Assembly: GCA_037447655.1 (NCBI GenBank)
Contig: JBBHKE010002052.1
Span: 186,976-250,975 of the forward strand
Length of the DNA: 64,000 nt
Source of the DNA: Zygnema cylindricum
Taxonomy: Eukaryota > Streptophyta > Zygnematophyceae > Zygnematales > Zygnemataceae
Direction: 5' to 3'
Notes under the pieces: generated by a model
Told to the model about the DNA's origin: nothing
What the model saw: only the letters and a program-made list of their open reading frames with translations
Databases searched by the model: none
Position numbers and translations under genes: made by a program
In this document: one piece after another, positions 11,504-22,325 of the stretch
Position numbering within the stretch: the stretch's first letter is position 1
Layout: the number at the start of each line of letters is the position of its first letter

Positions 11504-11869
11504 ATGCTGACCCATGACGAACTTGATTTACTTTTAGCGTCAGTGGGCACAATTGTCGAGACAAGAATATTGGGGGCTGCACGAGGAGGTTTTGCGGCGG
11601 CTGTCCACTCTATACAAGGAAATCTCTTCTTCCACCCAGGCTGGTTAGTTCTCCAATTCGACACTGCCAGTGTAAACTGGAAAAGGGCCGACTTTATTAA
11701 AAGGCGAGATGGTAAACCATCTGAGTCCATGGGAGCAAAAAGAAGGAGCATTGCTAAAACTGCCGACTTTATTAAAAGGCGCGATGGTAAACCATCTGAG
11801 TCCATGGGAGCAAAAAGAAGGAGCATTGCTAAAACTGAAAAACCAAATGACAGTGGAATAAACAAATAG
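11504..11869 (+). CDS. Hypothetical protein with in-frame 25-residue duplication
   Basis: An ATG-started frame of 121 codons. It begins MLTHDELDLLLASVGTIVET, continues through a Gly/Ala-rich stretch and GNLFFHPGWLVLQFD, then holds two adjacent copies of ADFIKRRDGKPSESMGAKRR plus SIAKT. The duplication is 75 bp, nearly perfect and keeps the frame. The frame ends GINK and runs into the T/A-rich tail of a retroelement remnant, so the native 3' end may be lost. No family recognised. The amino-terminal part has protein-like composition, but the ORF could be non-functional. Confidence 0.35.
   Translation: MLTHDELDLLLASVGTIVETRILGAARGGFAAAVHSIQGNLFFHPGWLVLQFDTASVNWKRADFIKRRDGKPSESMGAKRRSIAKTADFIKRRDGKPSESMGAKRRSIAKTEKPNDSGINK
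11687..11836. repeat. Tandem duplication, 2 x 75 bp
   Basis: The unit starting GCCGACTTTATTAAAAGGCG occurs at 11687 and again at 11762 with one A/C change. It lies inside the 11504 frame and preserves it. The high identity points to a recent event. Confidence 0.9.
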
Positions 11870-12017
11870 GAAAATCAAGGCAAAAACAATGAAAATACGA
11901 AAGGATGGTAGGAAAATCGGAAACACCCAAAAAAAAACAATCAAATCCCAACAAACAAAACATCAACGGAAAAATCCAACTTAAAAAAAAAAAAAAAACC
12001 CCAACATAGCTAAAAAT

Positions 12018-12770
12018 CTACGGAAAGCAACCACGTAAGTCCCCAAATCCCGGAGGAGCACGAGGAGGGAGTTCCGGAACAGGTCGTCGATCCATATCTG
12101 CAATAGACGATCGAAGCAAGATAGAAGCCTGCACTCGTTGTAGGGCCACGGAAAAACGTTGCCGATAAAAAGAAATAAGTAGAGGCCTCCCAGGTCCCAG
12201 GCGCTCGAACGAACGCCGACCACAAGCACGGAAAAAATCGTCTAAAGCCACACCCAAAGAACCAAATATCTCAACCGACATCGGAATGATGCCATCCATA
12301 GCGTCCCGACGGGCATAATCACGCTCCTTCCTCTTAGCTGCGTCACGGGCGACCACCCCCACATGCCGAGCCGCTTGGGTGAAGAATGTATTTGTGGTAG
12401 GGTTCGCCGAAACAACATCACCAAATGTACGACGCGCACCATCAAGTAATACAAGGTCAATCCGACGCGAAGGAATAATGTGAGAGACCTCCCCACGAAC
12501 AGAAAATCCCCCCCTCAGAAGCAATAGCAGCGATGGTGTCTCGAATCGTGTCGTGCACCTGAATCAACTCGCCCCCGTGGGAGCAACGAAGCAAATGGAC
12601 CCAGTCGGGCTCGAGAACGTGGCCACATGAGCAAACAAAAGAGCCAAGCAATAGTGGGTGAGGGAGGCCAAGCCAGAACTTGAGGGCCGTGGTGAACTGA
12701 GCCGGGAGGGCTGTGGTGAACTGAGCCGGGGTGAAACGAAGGGTGGATCAGACAGGGACAGCTAATAGCC
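12018..12770 (-). pseudogene. Retroelement ORF tail, copy 2 (frameshifted)
   Basis: Minus-strand reading gives LGSFVCSCGHVLEPDWVHLL, then RCSHGGELIQVHDTIRDTI. After a slip in a run of six G near 12505 it continues in another frame with RGGFSVRGEVSHIIPSRRID, DGARRTFGDVVSANPTTNTF, AARHVGVVARDAAKRKERDY and LGPGRPLLISFYRQRFSVAL. The Cys-Cys-His-Cys pattern (CxCG, then H, L and C, then GG) resembles the extreme C-terminus of non-LTR retrotransposon polyproteins of plants and fungi. No reverse transcriptase motif is in reach. Two more copies lie at 3880-4700 and 42377-42850. The element family is tentative; repeat status is certain. Confidence 0.7.
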
Positions 12771-13054
12771 AAGCTCTAGAGCCAGGTTTGCCACAAGAGA
12801 GAAAGCTTGCACGTGAAGAATCGGAAGGAAGCACCTCGAGAAGCTCGGATTTAAGTGTAAACACTATTTATAGCCATCCTATTTCACAAGCACGTACATG
12901 CCCCCATTTACTGAACGTACTATATCTTTTTTTTTCGTGCTTTTGCCACAAGAGGACCACTAGGTGGCATTGCCACTTTGGAATTAGTGTTGCCACTTTG
13001 GAATATGTGACTTTCGTACTCTGGAATCAACAGTGTCGTGATGGAATCAACAAC

Positions 13055-13273
13055 TACACCATGATCGCTATTAGTGTTAATAATTTTTTCGCCACTTAAA
13101 ACATATTTTCTCTGTACACACATGTCAGATTTTGGATCTGACGGTTGGGATCGAAAGGTAACATTCTCAGCTTCTGATTGGCGGTCTCAAATTGAAAAGC
13201 AGACAAGTGTGTACGGATTAAAGGTGTTTTAAGTGGCAAAAAAATCATTAACACTAATAGCGATACAACGTGT
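13055..13273. mobile_element. Foldback MITE, TA-flanked, copy a
   Basis: Starts after TA with CACCATGATCGCTATTAGTG and ends with ACACTAATAGCGATACAACGT before TA-like sequence. Inside, CGCCACTTAAAACATATTTT at the left pairs with the inverted GTGTTTTAAGTGGCAAAAAA at the right, so most of the element can fold into a hairpin. A TA target duplication fits Tc1/mariner-type insertion. No transposase. Confidence 0.72.
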
Positions 13274-13495
13274 ACAGTGCTAATCGTTATTTATGTTAAA
13301 AGTTTTTTTCACCACTTAACACATATTATCTTCATGCACACTTGTCGGATTGTCAATCCGATGGTGGATATTGGAAGCCAAGATTCTCACCTTTCTATTG
13401 GCGGTCTCCGATTGACGATCCGACAAGTGTGCAGGAGAAAAGTTGTATTAAGTGGCGAAAAAAACTTTAACATTGCTAATGGTTAGCGCTGTAGC
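13274..13495. mobile_element. Foldback MITE, copy b, adjacent to copy a
   Basis: GTGCTAATCGTTATTTATGT and CACCACTTAACACATATTAT at the left mirror TTGTATTAAGTGGCGAAAAA and ACATTGCTAATGGTTAGCGC at the right. The centre also pairs: GCACACTTGTCGGAT with ATCCGACAAGTGTGC. It belongs to the same family as the preceding copy and is directly abutted to it. Confidence 0.68.
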
Positions 13496-15869
13496 GCTCG
13501 CGTCCCTTAAGATCTCCCTTATTTACCTTGACCCATCCGCAAGCCATAAGGGCATCAACCACACGTCAAAGTTGTTTCATGATTGAATTTAGTTGAGGTT
13601 CACGAAAAGCATCCTTAGTGCCCCTAAGGCTTGCCATCCGATTTTCTTCTCCCTCGAGGATCCTACGTTTGTACTCCTCAAAAGGTCATACTGCCATATG
13701 CACTCCTCAAGAGGGCATAAAGCCGTTATGTTCACCCATTGGAGCCCATTAATTTGGGAAACAACTTGTTATACGTGCATTGTTAAGAAATCTTTCCAAT
13801 ATTGAAGACCTTTCAAAACTTACGCACTCGCGAGCAGTGTTCAACATCCTAACTCATTGTTTCTCCCAACCCCAAAAATGATAGGCTCGTATATTCCCTC
13901 CAACCTCCTTTTCTTTCCTCTCTAATTCCATCCAATAATCGCCTCCTCGCAATCCCCTCCTTGCAGCTTTATGTGAACATGTTAACCATGCCATTCTAGA
14001 TACGCGGTATGACTATTCCCTCATAGACAAGCTCCTTCACTAGACAGACTCCTCTCAGGATTTTCACTTGACTTTGACAACGACCACACCACCAGTGGGA
14101 TATGCAGGAAGTTGGGTTTTGAAAGCATTTGCAATCACATCACATTCTCTAATAAGTGACACTCCTATGTTGTCAAACGCTGTTTGGAGAGTAGGCGAAA
14201 TATTGGTACCATTATAAGCATCATTGTTAGTCCTCTCATACGTTTTCACTGGATGTCCAAGACCAAGTTCCTTTGTGTTTTTTTTTTTTGTCAATAAAGT
14301 TCACTCGCGAGTCAAGCAACATGTCGTCAACAAAATTAGTCATTGTTGGTTATTTAAACCTTCCCCAAAAACTGTTTAAGATACACATGTGGGTGACTTT
14401 GTTATTGTCCATAGTTTGTTCAGCAATGCTATTTTTTGAGATGCAATAGCACATGATATGGTTCGGAATGCAATAATTGTAGTGGGGAGCGAAGGACACC
14501 ACCCAATGAAATGTGAAACCTCAAACATACTCCCGCCTCTAGTGGGTTTCATGTTTTTGCATCTCAAAAGGGGGCGACGTAGTCCTAACAAATCTTACAA
14601 AAGCCAATGCTTTTTCACGCATAGCAGTGCATACAAACATCGCCGCTCAGGATGCAGCGATGTCCAAAGAAGACGTGAACCGAGACTCGACAAACAATTC
14701 CAAACCGTTGGTTTTAGCGATCTTTTAGACCATGGACACGGCTTTTAACCATTGGATCTTGATCATTTTGCCAATCTTCAGATGGTAAAAGGAATCGCAC
14801 CGATTCAGTGTTTTTGGCACTAGTAACTATCCACGGCGTGGCCTACAATGGGCCACAGGGAAGAAGATATTGGAAATTCTAACAAAGTGTTCACGCGTAT
14901 AATTCCCTAGCACCAACTACGGAGAACAGTGTACCTCAGAGCATCCAGTGCACATTATTTGCCCTGTATCAAACTGAAATCGTTGACTAACAAATTTCAT
15001 GAGGTTGGTTAGTTTTTTTATCTTACACATAGAGATAAAAACCCCATAGATTACATGAATACACCTGGAAATAAAACAGGTCCATAGCCAAACTCAGAAG
15101 GCCATGACTACTGAAAGCTCACATGCATTTGCAACCACTTTTGTGTGATCAGTTCAAATCACTAAGGTGCAAGAAAATCCTTGTAGTTATACGCTAGAAC
15201 AATTCACACCCTCTATATCATGCAGCTGAAACAGTCGCCTCTGCTTCCACCATTAACTACAAACAGTTACGACAATAAGGAAAAAATGAGGCAACAGTTC
15301 GACTTTTAATATTTATGTGTTGAACATATTGCAAACAGTCAACCAAACTGAAACAAGACGGTAACAACACATATGCACCGGTGAACAGACTTATGCAAGC
15401 TTCAAGCCTGTGACTAAGGCTCAGTTTTTCAGACGTTTCTTTTAGAATTCCATTCACAATCGCAGTTTCAACTTGCACTATTGTATGCAATTCACATTCA
15501 AAATGGCACTTATGGCATTCAGAAATGCGTACGAAGGAAGTCCTCACTGATGCATTCTTAAGTTTTTGGGATTCTAATGCTGACGATTTTCAAGGGAGCC
15601 TTCAAATTTTGAACTTTTTAACCTTCATGAGCACAAGTTTCAAAAAACCCCATTTCATGACAAAGTAAAGAATCTAATTCCTCCACAAAACTCTGGGAGG
15701 AGCAATGCATGAAACACCAGAGCTTCACCCTTGAGAGAAAATAGTAGGATTGTACATTATGATCTAACAATTGTACCAAACAAGGCGAAGAAGAAAAAAT
15801 ACGTAACCCTCTCAGAGCATTCAGAAGAAAAAAAAAAAACAAACAAAATTCCCTTTTTAGAGCTGAAAT
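13496..15869. other. 2.4-kb intergenic region, no gene supported
   Basis: Several frames of 70-96 codons occur on both strands (for example minus 14064-14294 and 14376-14591, plus 14458-14748). They carry no motif I recognise and show no splice-linked continuity. The part around 13.5-14.8 kb may be another decayed mobile element. The right end (15.3-15.87 kb) is probably the 3' UTR of TH1. Confidence 0.4.
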
Positions 15870-18800
15870 TCAAGCTTCTATTTTCAACCCTTCCCTAGTC
15901 CGTGCCTCCTCAATGATCCTTTTGATCGACCGCGTGGCTTCTTCCACATTGGGCTGATCAAAAATGGCTGATACCACAGCTACTCCCCCCAACTGTTCCC
16001 CGCACCCAAAACCCAAAACCTCGTCCACCCGTGCCCCGGAAATCCCCCCAATGGCCACCACAGGAAGAGGACTATCCAGACACACTCGCCTCAGACCCTC
16101 CAATCCAATTGTGGTATTATTTTCCTTCGTATTGGTAGGATAAACCCCCCCCGATCCCACATAATCCGCACCTTGTTCCCATGCTACCCGGACATGGTCG
16201 GGGTTTTTCGCTGACACACCTATAATTTTTTCGGGTCCCAGAAGAGCTCGTGCCAGGCTGGCAGGCATATCTGATTGGCCCAAGTGGACCCCATCTGCCC
16301 CGACGGCCAATGCGACATCGATTCGATCGTTGATCACGAGGGGAACTCCTGACTCACGAGCGATTCTGACAGCTGTCTCGGCCGCCTGAGAGGGATAAGG
16401 ACAAAGTTTTTTGTGAAGGGGAAAAAACAAAAATCAAGGACGAGGTATTTGTCTGGTAGTGTCTTTCAGGAGACGTGGGAGGAAGTAGTTTGAAAATTTG
16501 GAGGAGTCTAAGGCAATCGAAGGACTTGAAAGTTTGAGGGACTAGAGGAATTTGACGTATTTTAAGGATTTGAGAGTTTTGAGGGATTTGAAGAATTCGA
16601 AAAATGTGAAGGAATTGAGAGCACCAAATTTAAGAAAAACTTCAGGAAACATAAGATTTTTACGATATTCAGAAGGTTGAAAAAACAAGCTCAGAAACTT
16701 CGCAGAGGGCAAACTGCCTAGACTGTTAACAGAACATCTAGAGGAGAGGACTGGCAGTTCCAGATAAGTATTACTTCAAATTTTTAGTCGCCAAATAGTA
16801 TAAACTGCCTGGATCACCTCTGTCAAAAGCTTACCTTAATGAAATCTCCTGTATCCGAGTCCTTCTCCCTGCATCCCCAGAATTGCTGCTCGATTAAGAT
16901 CATGTTATAACCTATCAATGCAAATGCACTGAATTCGTCTCCTAGGTTGAACGAAAAAGGGCAATGATGTTTACATCAAAATAGGCCGTAAACTCACATG
17001 CGATATTTTGGGTCAGTAAAAATCAGCACCGCAATACTGTAGAAATCCATAAATTATGTAGATGTCAAACCATGTAAGTGACGAGACATACACAAATGGT
17101 CCAAACTCTCGCTGCCCATTTTTTATTTTTGCACAATTCACCTCTTCTGACTGTACTCAGTTTCTTGTTTCCTCGTTTTCCCATCTCTCTCCTTTTTGTT
17201 TTTTTGTTTTTTTTTTCAAGTTTTCATTTTTCATGACCACCTCATTTAGATCTCTTCACACAAAACTGTGAAAGATGCTATTGTTGACAGCATGGAGTAA
17301 CAAAATCTCCAGGAACAGAAGAACCTCACCGAATCTGCACAATTGTTGCTCCGCCATCAATAGCTGCCCGGACTGCATCTTCCATGGAACGCTGCCACCT
17401 GGCATTCATCCGTGGATCCGTCACAGCATAGAGCTCCAGATGTGATTTTTTGAATAGCTTCTGCGGCGCCCACCTGGCGATCGTGGGAAAGTGGTTGAGG
17501 GGTCCATGGAGGCCTTGCCCAATGGAAAGTGAAGCACTGGCAATCAGGCTCTCCTGGAGATATTTTTTAGCGGCCTGCAATACCCCTCCCTTATGTCTTT
17601 TCAATTGTCAATTTTCACTCTCCCATGAAAACGGCAAACATTTTTCCTTCAAACACAGACACATCCTCACTCAGATACTAAATTGCACATGTCCGCAAAA
17701 GCTAAAAAGGTTATGAATAAAATATTATGCTTGACATGAATGATACCGACTCTTGAAAGTCCTGGGCGAAACTGCTGGCTACCTGTTCTAAATAAAAAAA
17801 ACGTGTATGCAGCTATGAAGCAGGCAGCACCTAATGCTATTGCGAAGAAACTTCTCTTCAGTTATTATCAGCGAAAAGAAGAATCATAAATCAGCAAGTC
17901 TTTCAGATTAGAATTTGCCTGCACTGCCGGAAGGATGCTATTCCCCTTGGCCAGCTGTGCCGCAATAGCTGACGCCAGAGTGCAACCCGTTCCATGTGTG
18001 TTTTTTGTGAGGATTCGTGGAAATTCCAGCTCATGCCATTGCTGCCCTGTCCGCATAGAGAACATAAAATTCAGTTCTACTGAATGCATGTAAAACAATT
18101 CAAACTACTGTAACAAGATTGAACTTCCTGCTGATTTGTCAACTGAATTTGATTGTACCACATCACATCATCGACTTCAGGTCTCCCTGTCTTTGTTTAG
18201 ATCGTGGTTTCAAGTCTCACCGTCATACAGAACATCAACAGCATTTTCGGACTCTGCCAGGTGTCCTCCTTTGATGAGCACAGTCCTGAAACATAACACA
18301 AGGGTATAAGTGCATTCACAATCCATGAAGTACTCACACAATACCCTTTGCCTAGAACAACAATATGAGAGCTGGTTCACTTCTTCTCCTTCTGCAGCTC
18401 TTTTCAAGATTTAGGGCGGCACTCCCTCTCTCACTTTCTCTGCAAATCATGTCCGTCATGCACCTCACTTGGGCCCCATCGCATGAATGAGCTTCGCCGC
18501 CTGTTTCATATCCTCCCTGTTTCGAATCATGTCCGCGTCCCATCCAAGAATTGCAGCTGCCTCCGGAAGGTTTGGAGTCACCACATCCGCCAAAGGAAAA
18601 AGCTCGCTCCTAAAATTCCACTCGCAATTTCCAGGTTATCAGTCCACATATTGGCCTGCAATCTGATGCTGAATTGATACACCAAAACCAGTGATTGGGC
18701 CCAAAGGATGTGCAACAGCAATACTTGCCATTTCCGTAAGCAGCAGCTCATACTTCTGACCTTGTCAATATTTTTCAACTGCTCTATTATACAAAAGAAA

Positions 18801-20626
18801 TTATAAAACCTTGGGACATACGGAGGTTATATCCAGTAGTCAAGATGTTTTCCACCAATAAGGACAGCATTCAAAACACTCCAAGTGACATACCGCAAAC
18901 AAATCAGGTTTCTTGTTCAAACTCTACATTCAGGTGACTGATTGCTTTGCATCAACAAAAAAAAAGGTATAGTCCCTCAGGCGCACTCGTTAGCTGAAAT
19001 GATGGTAAACTTGCTGAGATTTTGGAATAAGTTTGACAATCATTTTCATCTGCTGAGGTTTTGGAATAAGTTCGACAACCATTTTCAATCTCCTTGTTAA
19101 GTTAACTGGTCCCACCAATGAGCATGCTAGGACACTATATGCCGATGCCCTTCAGACAAGCTCAATGTAAATACACAAAATTTTGCATAAGAACATGAAT
19201 CCCCCACAGCAACATTTTCTGGTGAAACTTGATCTGCGCCCTCACATTCATATAATGCAATGTCTATAAGTATGAAACCTTGCAACGTAAACCAGCTTTG
19301 CGATGCTCTCGAAGACAATGTCCATTAACATTCGTTATCCAACTTCCAGAATTTTGAACACTCATGTCAACAAATGATTTTTTTTATTACACTCTAACAA
19401 AGGATAGGGCAAGCACCTAAACCATCCTCCTAGCAAAGTTGAAAAGGTCAAACACATGGATTATCTCTCACCTTAGCGTGGGGAGCACTGCCACGTCAGC
19501 TAAACGGGCGCCACTTGTTGCCACAAGAACAGGATCCACAACAAGTGCTGGAAGACCATTCCAGCAAAGGCTATGTCAGAACAGCGTTTTGGCCCATGAT
19601 TTGATTTGACACTAATTCTACAATTAGAAAGAGAAACTCGCTATAAGATTAGCAACATACCTCCAGGTGAAAACCTTCGTACCAGTGATGCAACGGTCTG
19701 GATAATCTCTGAATTCGGCAGCATGCCCGTCTTAATCTGCGGTGAGGAAATCATTTACTGAGTCAGCCTTCCACATGTCCCAGCCAGTTTGCTTTACAAT
19801 ATTCTTGGTTAGAACATAATGTTGCCTGACATATCTTATAATAGTTTTTCCATGAAGGTGGACCCCTGTTTTCACAGTTCTCTGTCCTTTTCCTCAATTG
19901 TCTTATGTACAGTTCCGTTGTACTCATCACTGCCCGAAATCCACGTTCACTTAAGTTAAATTGTGTAAATGCATTTATGCTAAATAGTCTACAATTTGAA
20001 CGACCTGAAGAATGGCCTCAATGCTTACAGCATCTTTACGATTCCTTAGCACTGCCTGCGCTTAACATTTCCTACAGTACAGACACATTCTCCTCATTGT
20101 TAACCCCATCATGCAACTCCTCACGTCATAGAGGAAAACCTTCTCCTGAACCCTGTCAGGTACTCACAGCATCAGTGCCAATATCTTCAAGAACGCTCAG
20201 GAGCTGACGTTCCACGAAGGAAGCAGAAACGGCCTCCACGCCCTGCACACCTTGTGTGTTCTGAGCCGTCAACGCAGTGACAGCTGTCGTGCAGAACACT
20301 CCCATAGCGGCACATGCCTTCATGTCTGCCTGGATGCCAGCACCTCCACCGGAATCTGATCCAGCCACGGAAAGGACACGTGGCACAACCGGCGACGGAT
20401 GATTATTTGTACCTGAATTCAACGATGCTCGGGTTGACACATGCTTTCTACAGAAAGAACGGAATCCAGGATTTCTGCTTGCAATGCTGGCTCTGTCCCC
20501 CCTCCAGCCAAAATGTTGGATGCCTGAACATATTCTACTTCCACTCAGCCGTGTCGAAACACCCGTATGAGTGAAGGAGGTAGTGACAGTTGCTTGCCAC
20601 GAGGCATACAGTACAGTGTCCGCCAT
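15870..20626 (-). CDS. TH1: TH1: hydroxymethylpyrimidine phosphate kinase / thiamine monophosphate synthase, bifunctional, 9 exons
   Basis: Minus-strand exons 20626-20168, 19736-19661, 19547-19472, 18609-18469, 18285-18221, 18046-17919, 17574-17330, 16868-16835 and 16385-15870 sum to 1740 bp, 579 residues, with every phase matching. The enzyme phosphorylates HMP-P to HMP-PP and condenses it with the thiazole phosphate to thiamine monophosphate, in plastids of plants. Residues 1-75 look like a transit peptide. The kinase part has [16 protein letters not shown] (86-101) and the HGTGC phosphate/catalytic motif (289-293). The synthase part has [58 protein letters not shown] and VVAIGGIS. Its length is near that of plant TH1 plus a longer leader. 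Intron 6 (17575-17918) appears to use a GC donor (CAG|GCAAAT), because AVQ|AAKKYL matches the plant junction exactly. All other donors are GT. No riboswitch-like sequence was recognised. Confidence 0.95.
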
Positions 20627-21012
20627 TTTTGCTTTCTCAAACGAACTGTGACGTTGCTTTGCTTTTTCAAGAACTCTAGCTTCGGAGGTGCTAGCTTTAC
20701 CATAGCACGAAAGTGCGGTTATGGAACGCGTATAATATACAGTTCACCTGGACTCCTGGAGCACCACAATGTGGACGCCGAAGATGCGACCTGTGTCAGG
20801 ATTGACGTCAGCATTAAATGTTCTGATATCACTATAGGACGGCCGTTGACGTCAATAAACCTGACAGTAATAGTGTTGAGATCGTAAATTAAAGTGAAGG
20901 TCTGTTACACAACTACACATTTGAGTGTATCGTGACCGCTGACATAGAATAGCGCGCATGATCCATGCAACTTTTGAATTTTGGCACTACGTCTACACCA
21001 GAAATCCGGCCG
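20627..21012. other. 5' flank of TH1
   Basis: The region directly upstream of the TH1 start on the minus strand. It contains ACGT-core sites (TGACGTCA at 20802 and 20848) that could serve bZIP factors. Promoter role inferred from position. Confidence 0.35.
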
Positions 21013-21667
21013 GGTTATTGCACGCTCCTATATTGTTACCCGTTACCCGTTACCCGATACGCGTTTACGAAAAGAAAAGTTAACCGAAACTCGACTACCC
21101 GTACCCGTCCGTACCCTAAAAAGGACAAAATTTGTGGTCAGATGTCTCTATGTGTTTACTCGAAATTGTTACTTAACTTGTGACGATTGCATACGTCGAC
21201 AATACCCATGACGGCTGTCACCGTGTACAATTTGTCTTTGCCGCACCGTATATTTTCGAAACTTTTTGAAGCGTCGCAAGACACATCGTAATTTTTGAAA
21301 CGATTTGGTATGTCGCATGTCATTGCGTGACATCGTAGACGTACAGCCTTGCATCCGTGGCTGTACAACATGCCTTTGCGTAAACCTCTCCTGTCCGGCC
21401 GTCGTGACTTCGCAGATTTTTCCCCTTTGCAGATTTTTCACCTTCGCATATTTTTCAACTTTGCGTGAAATGACACTGCAGCCTCGAGACCCTTGCAAAA
21501 AAAGCCGTACAAGGTGCATGCGGACAAAAACGAACAGCCCTGTACTTTTTTCAGTCGTCATAAACTTTTTAAAACTTTTCACAAGTGGGAATATGTATTC
21601 CTATTTGTGTAAACGGTTCTACTTTGCTAAAAACACATTGCCGATGTGGTTTATGATAAGTTTGAAG

Positions 21668-22125
21668 CATAGTTCAAAAGTAGGCGTTTCTATTGTAGGT
21701 CTTTTGTCGGCGCCTTCATCGTAAGTTGTGTTATGGGCTTTTCATGTGATCGTCTTAAGTCGCTACTTTGATCAGCGACCGTCCGATCGTCCAAATCTGA
21801 CGATAGTCCTATCGTAAGTTGTGTTATAGGCTTCTCATGTGATCTTTTTAGATCGCTACTTTGATCAGCGACCGTCCGATCGTCCGAATCTGACGGTTTA
21901 AATAAAAAGTCGCTCAAAACTCACAAAAAAATATTTTTTGGTCCGGTTTTTTTTTACAAATTTAGACATGACGTTTAATTCTCTATCGATCCATGTGCAA
22001 CTCAACCCTGTTACTATTTTATTTCATTTTGAGGCCAATACAATATGGGTCTTAAGGGTATATTGTATTTTTTGCGTACAATTGGCATATTGTATGGGTG
22101 TACTTTCACCTACTTTTGAACTATG
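21668..22125. mobile_element. Non-autonomous DNA transposon (8-bp TSD family), copy 2, 458 bp
   Basis: Ends CATAGTTCAAAAGTAGGCG and CACCTACTTTTGAACTATG form the terminal inverted repeat. The flanks are the perfect 8-bp repeat GTTTGAAG at 21660-21667 and 22126-22133. The interior contains two tandem copies of a block of about 85 bp with CGCTACTTTGATCAGCGACC and CGTCCGATCGTCC, then the ATATTGTATG-rich right end. Confidence 0.92.
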
Positions 22126-22325
22126 GTTTGAAGATGACGTGACACTGTGTTGGAAAAACACAAGACGACAAATTTTCGTACACCCTAAGTTCGAGAATGA
22201 CGCAAAATTTAGGGTGCTTCTCCATGTGCCGAAGGGTACTTTCGCAAGTAACCGAAACTTAGTCTAGTTACTTTGTTTTTTAGCGAAGAGTCTACGTACA
22301 ACTTTCAAAACAATCATATGTAAAG

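Noticed and set aside
13593-14748. Several 70-96-codon frames on both strands
   Set aside because: No recognised motif, no splice continuity; could be a decayed mobile element but not enough to call.
15257-15547. Minus-strand 96-codon frame downstream of TH1
   Set aside because: Cys/Ser-rich, no known domain, lies in the probable 3' flank of TH1.
15500-20700. TPP riboswitch associated with the thiamine gene
   Set aside because: Plant TPP riboswitches are in THIC (and some THI4) genes; no CUGAGA-type core was recognised near TH1.
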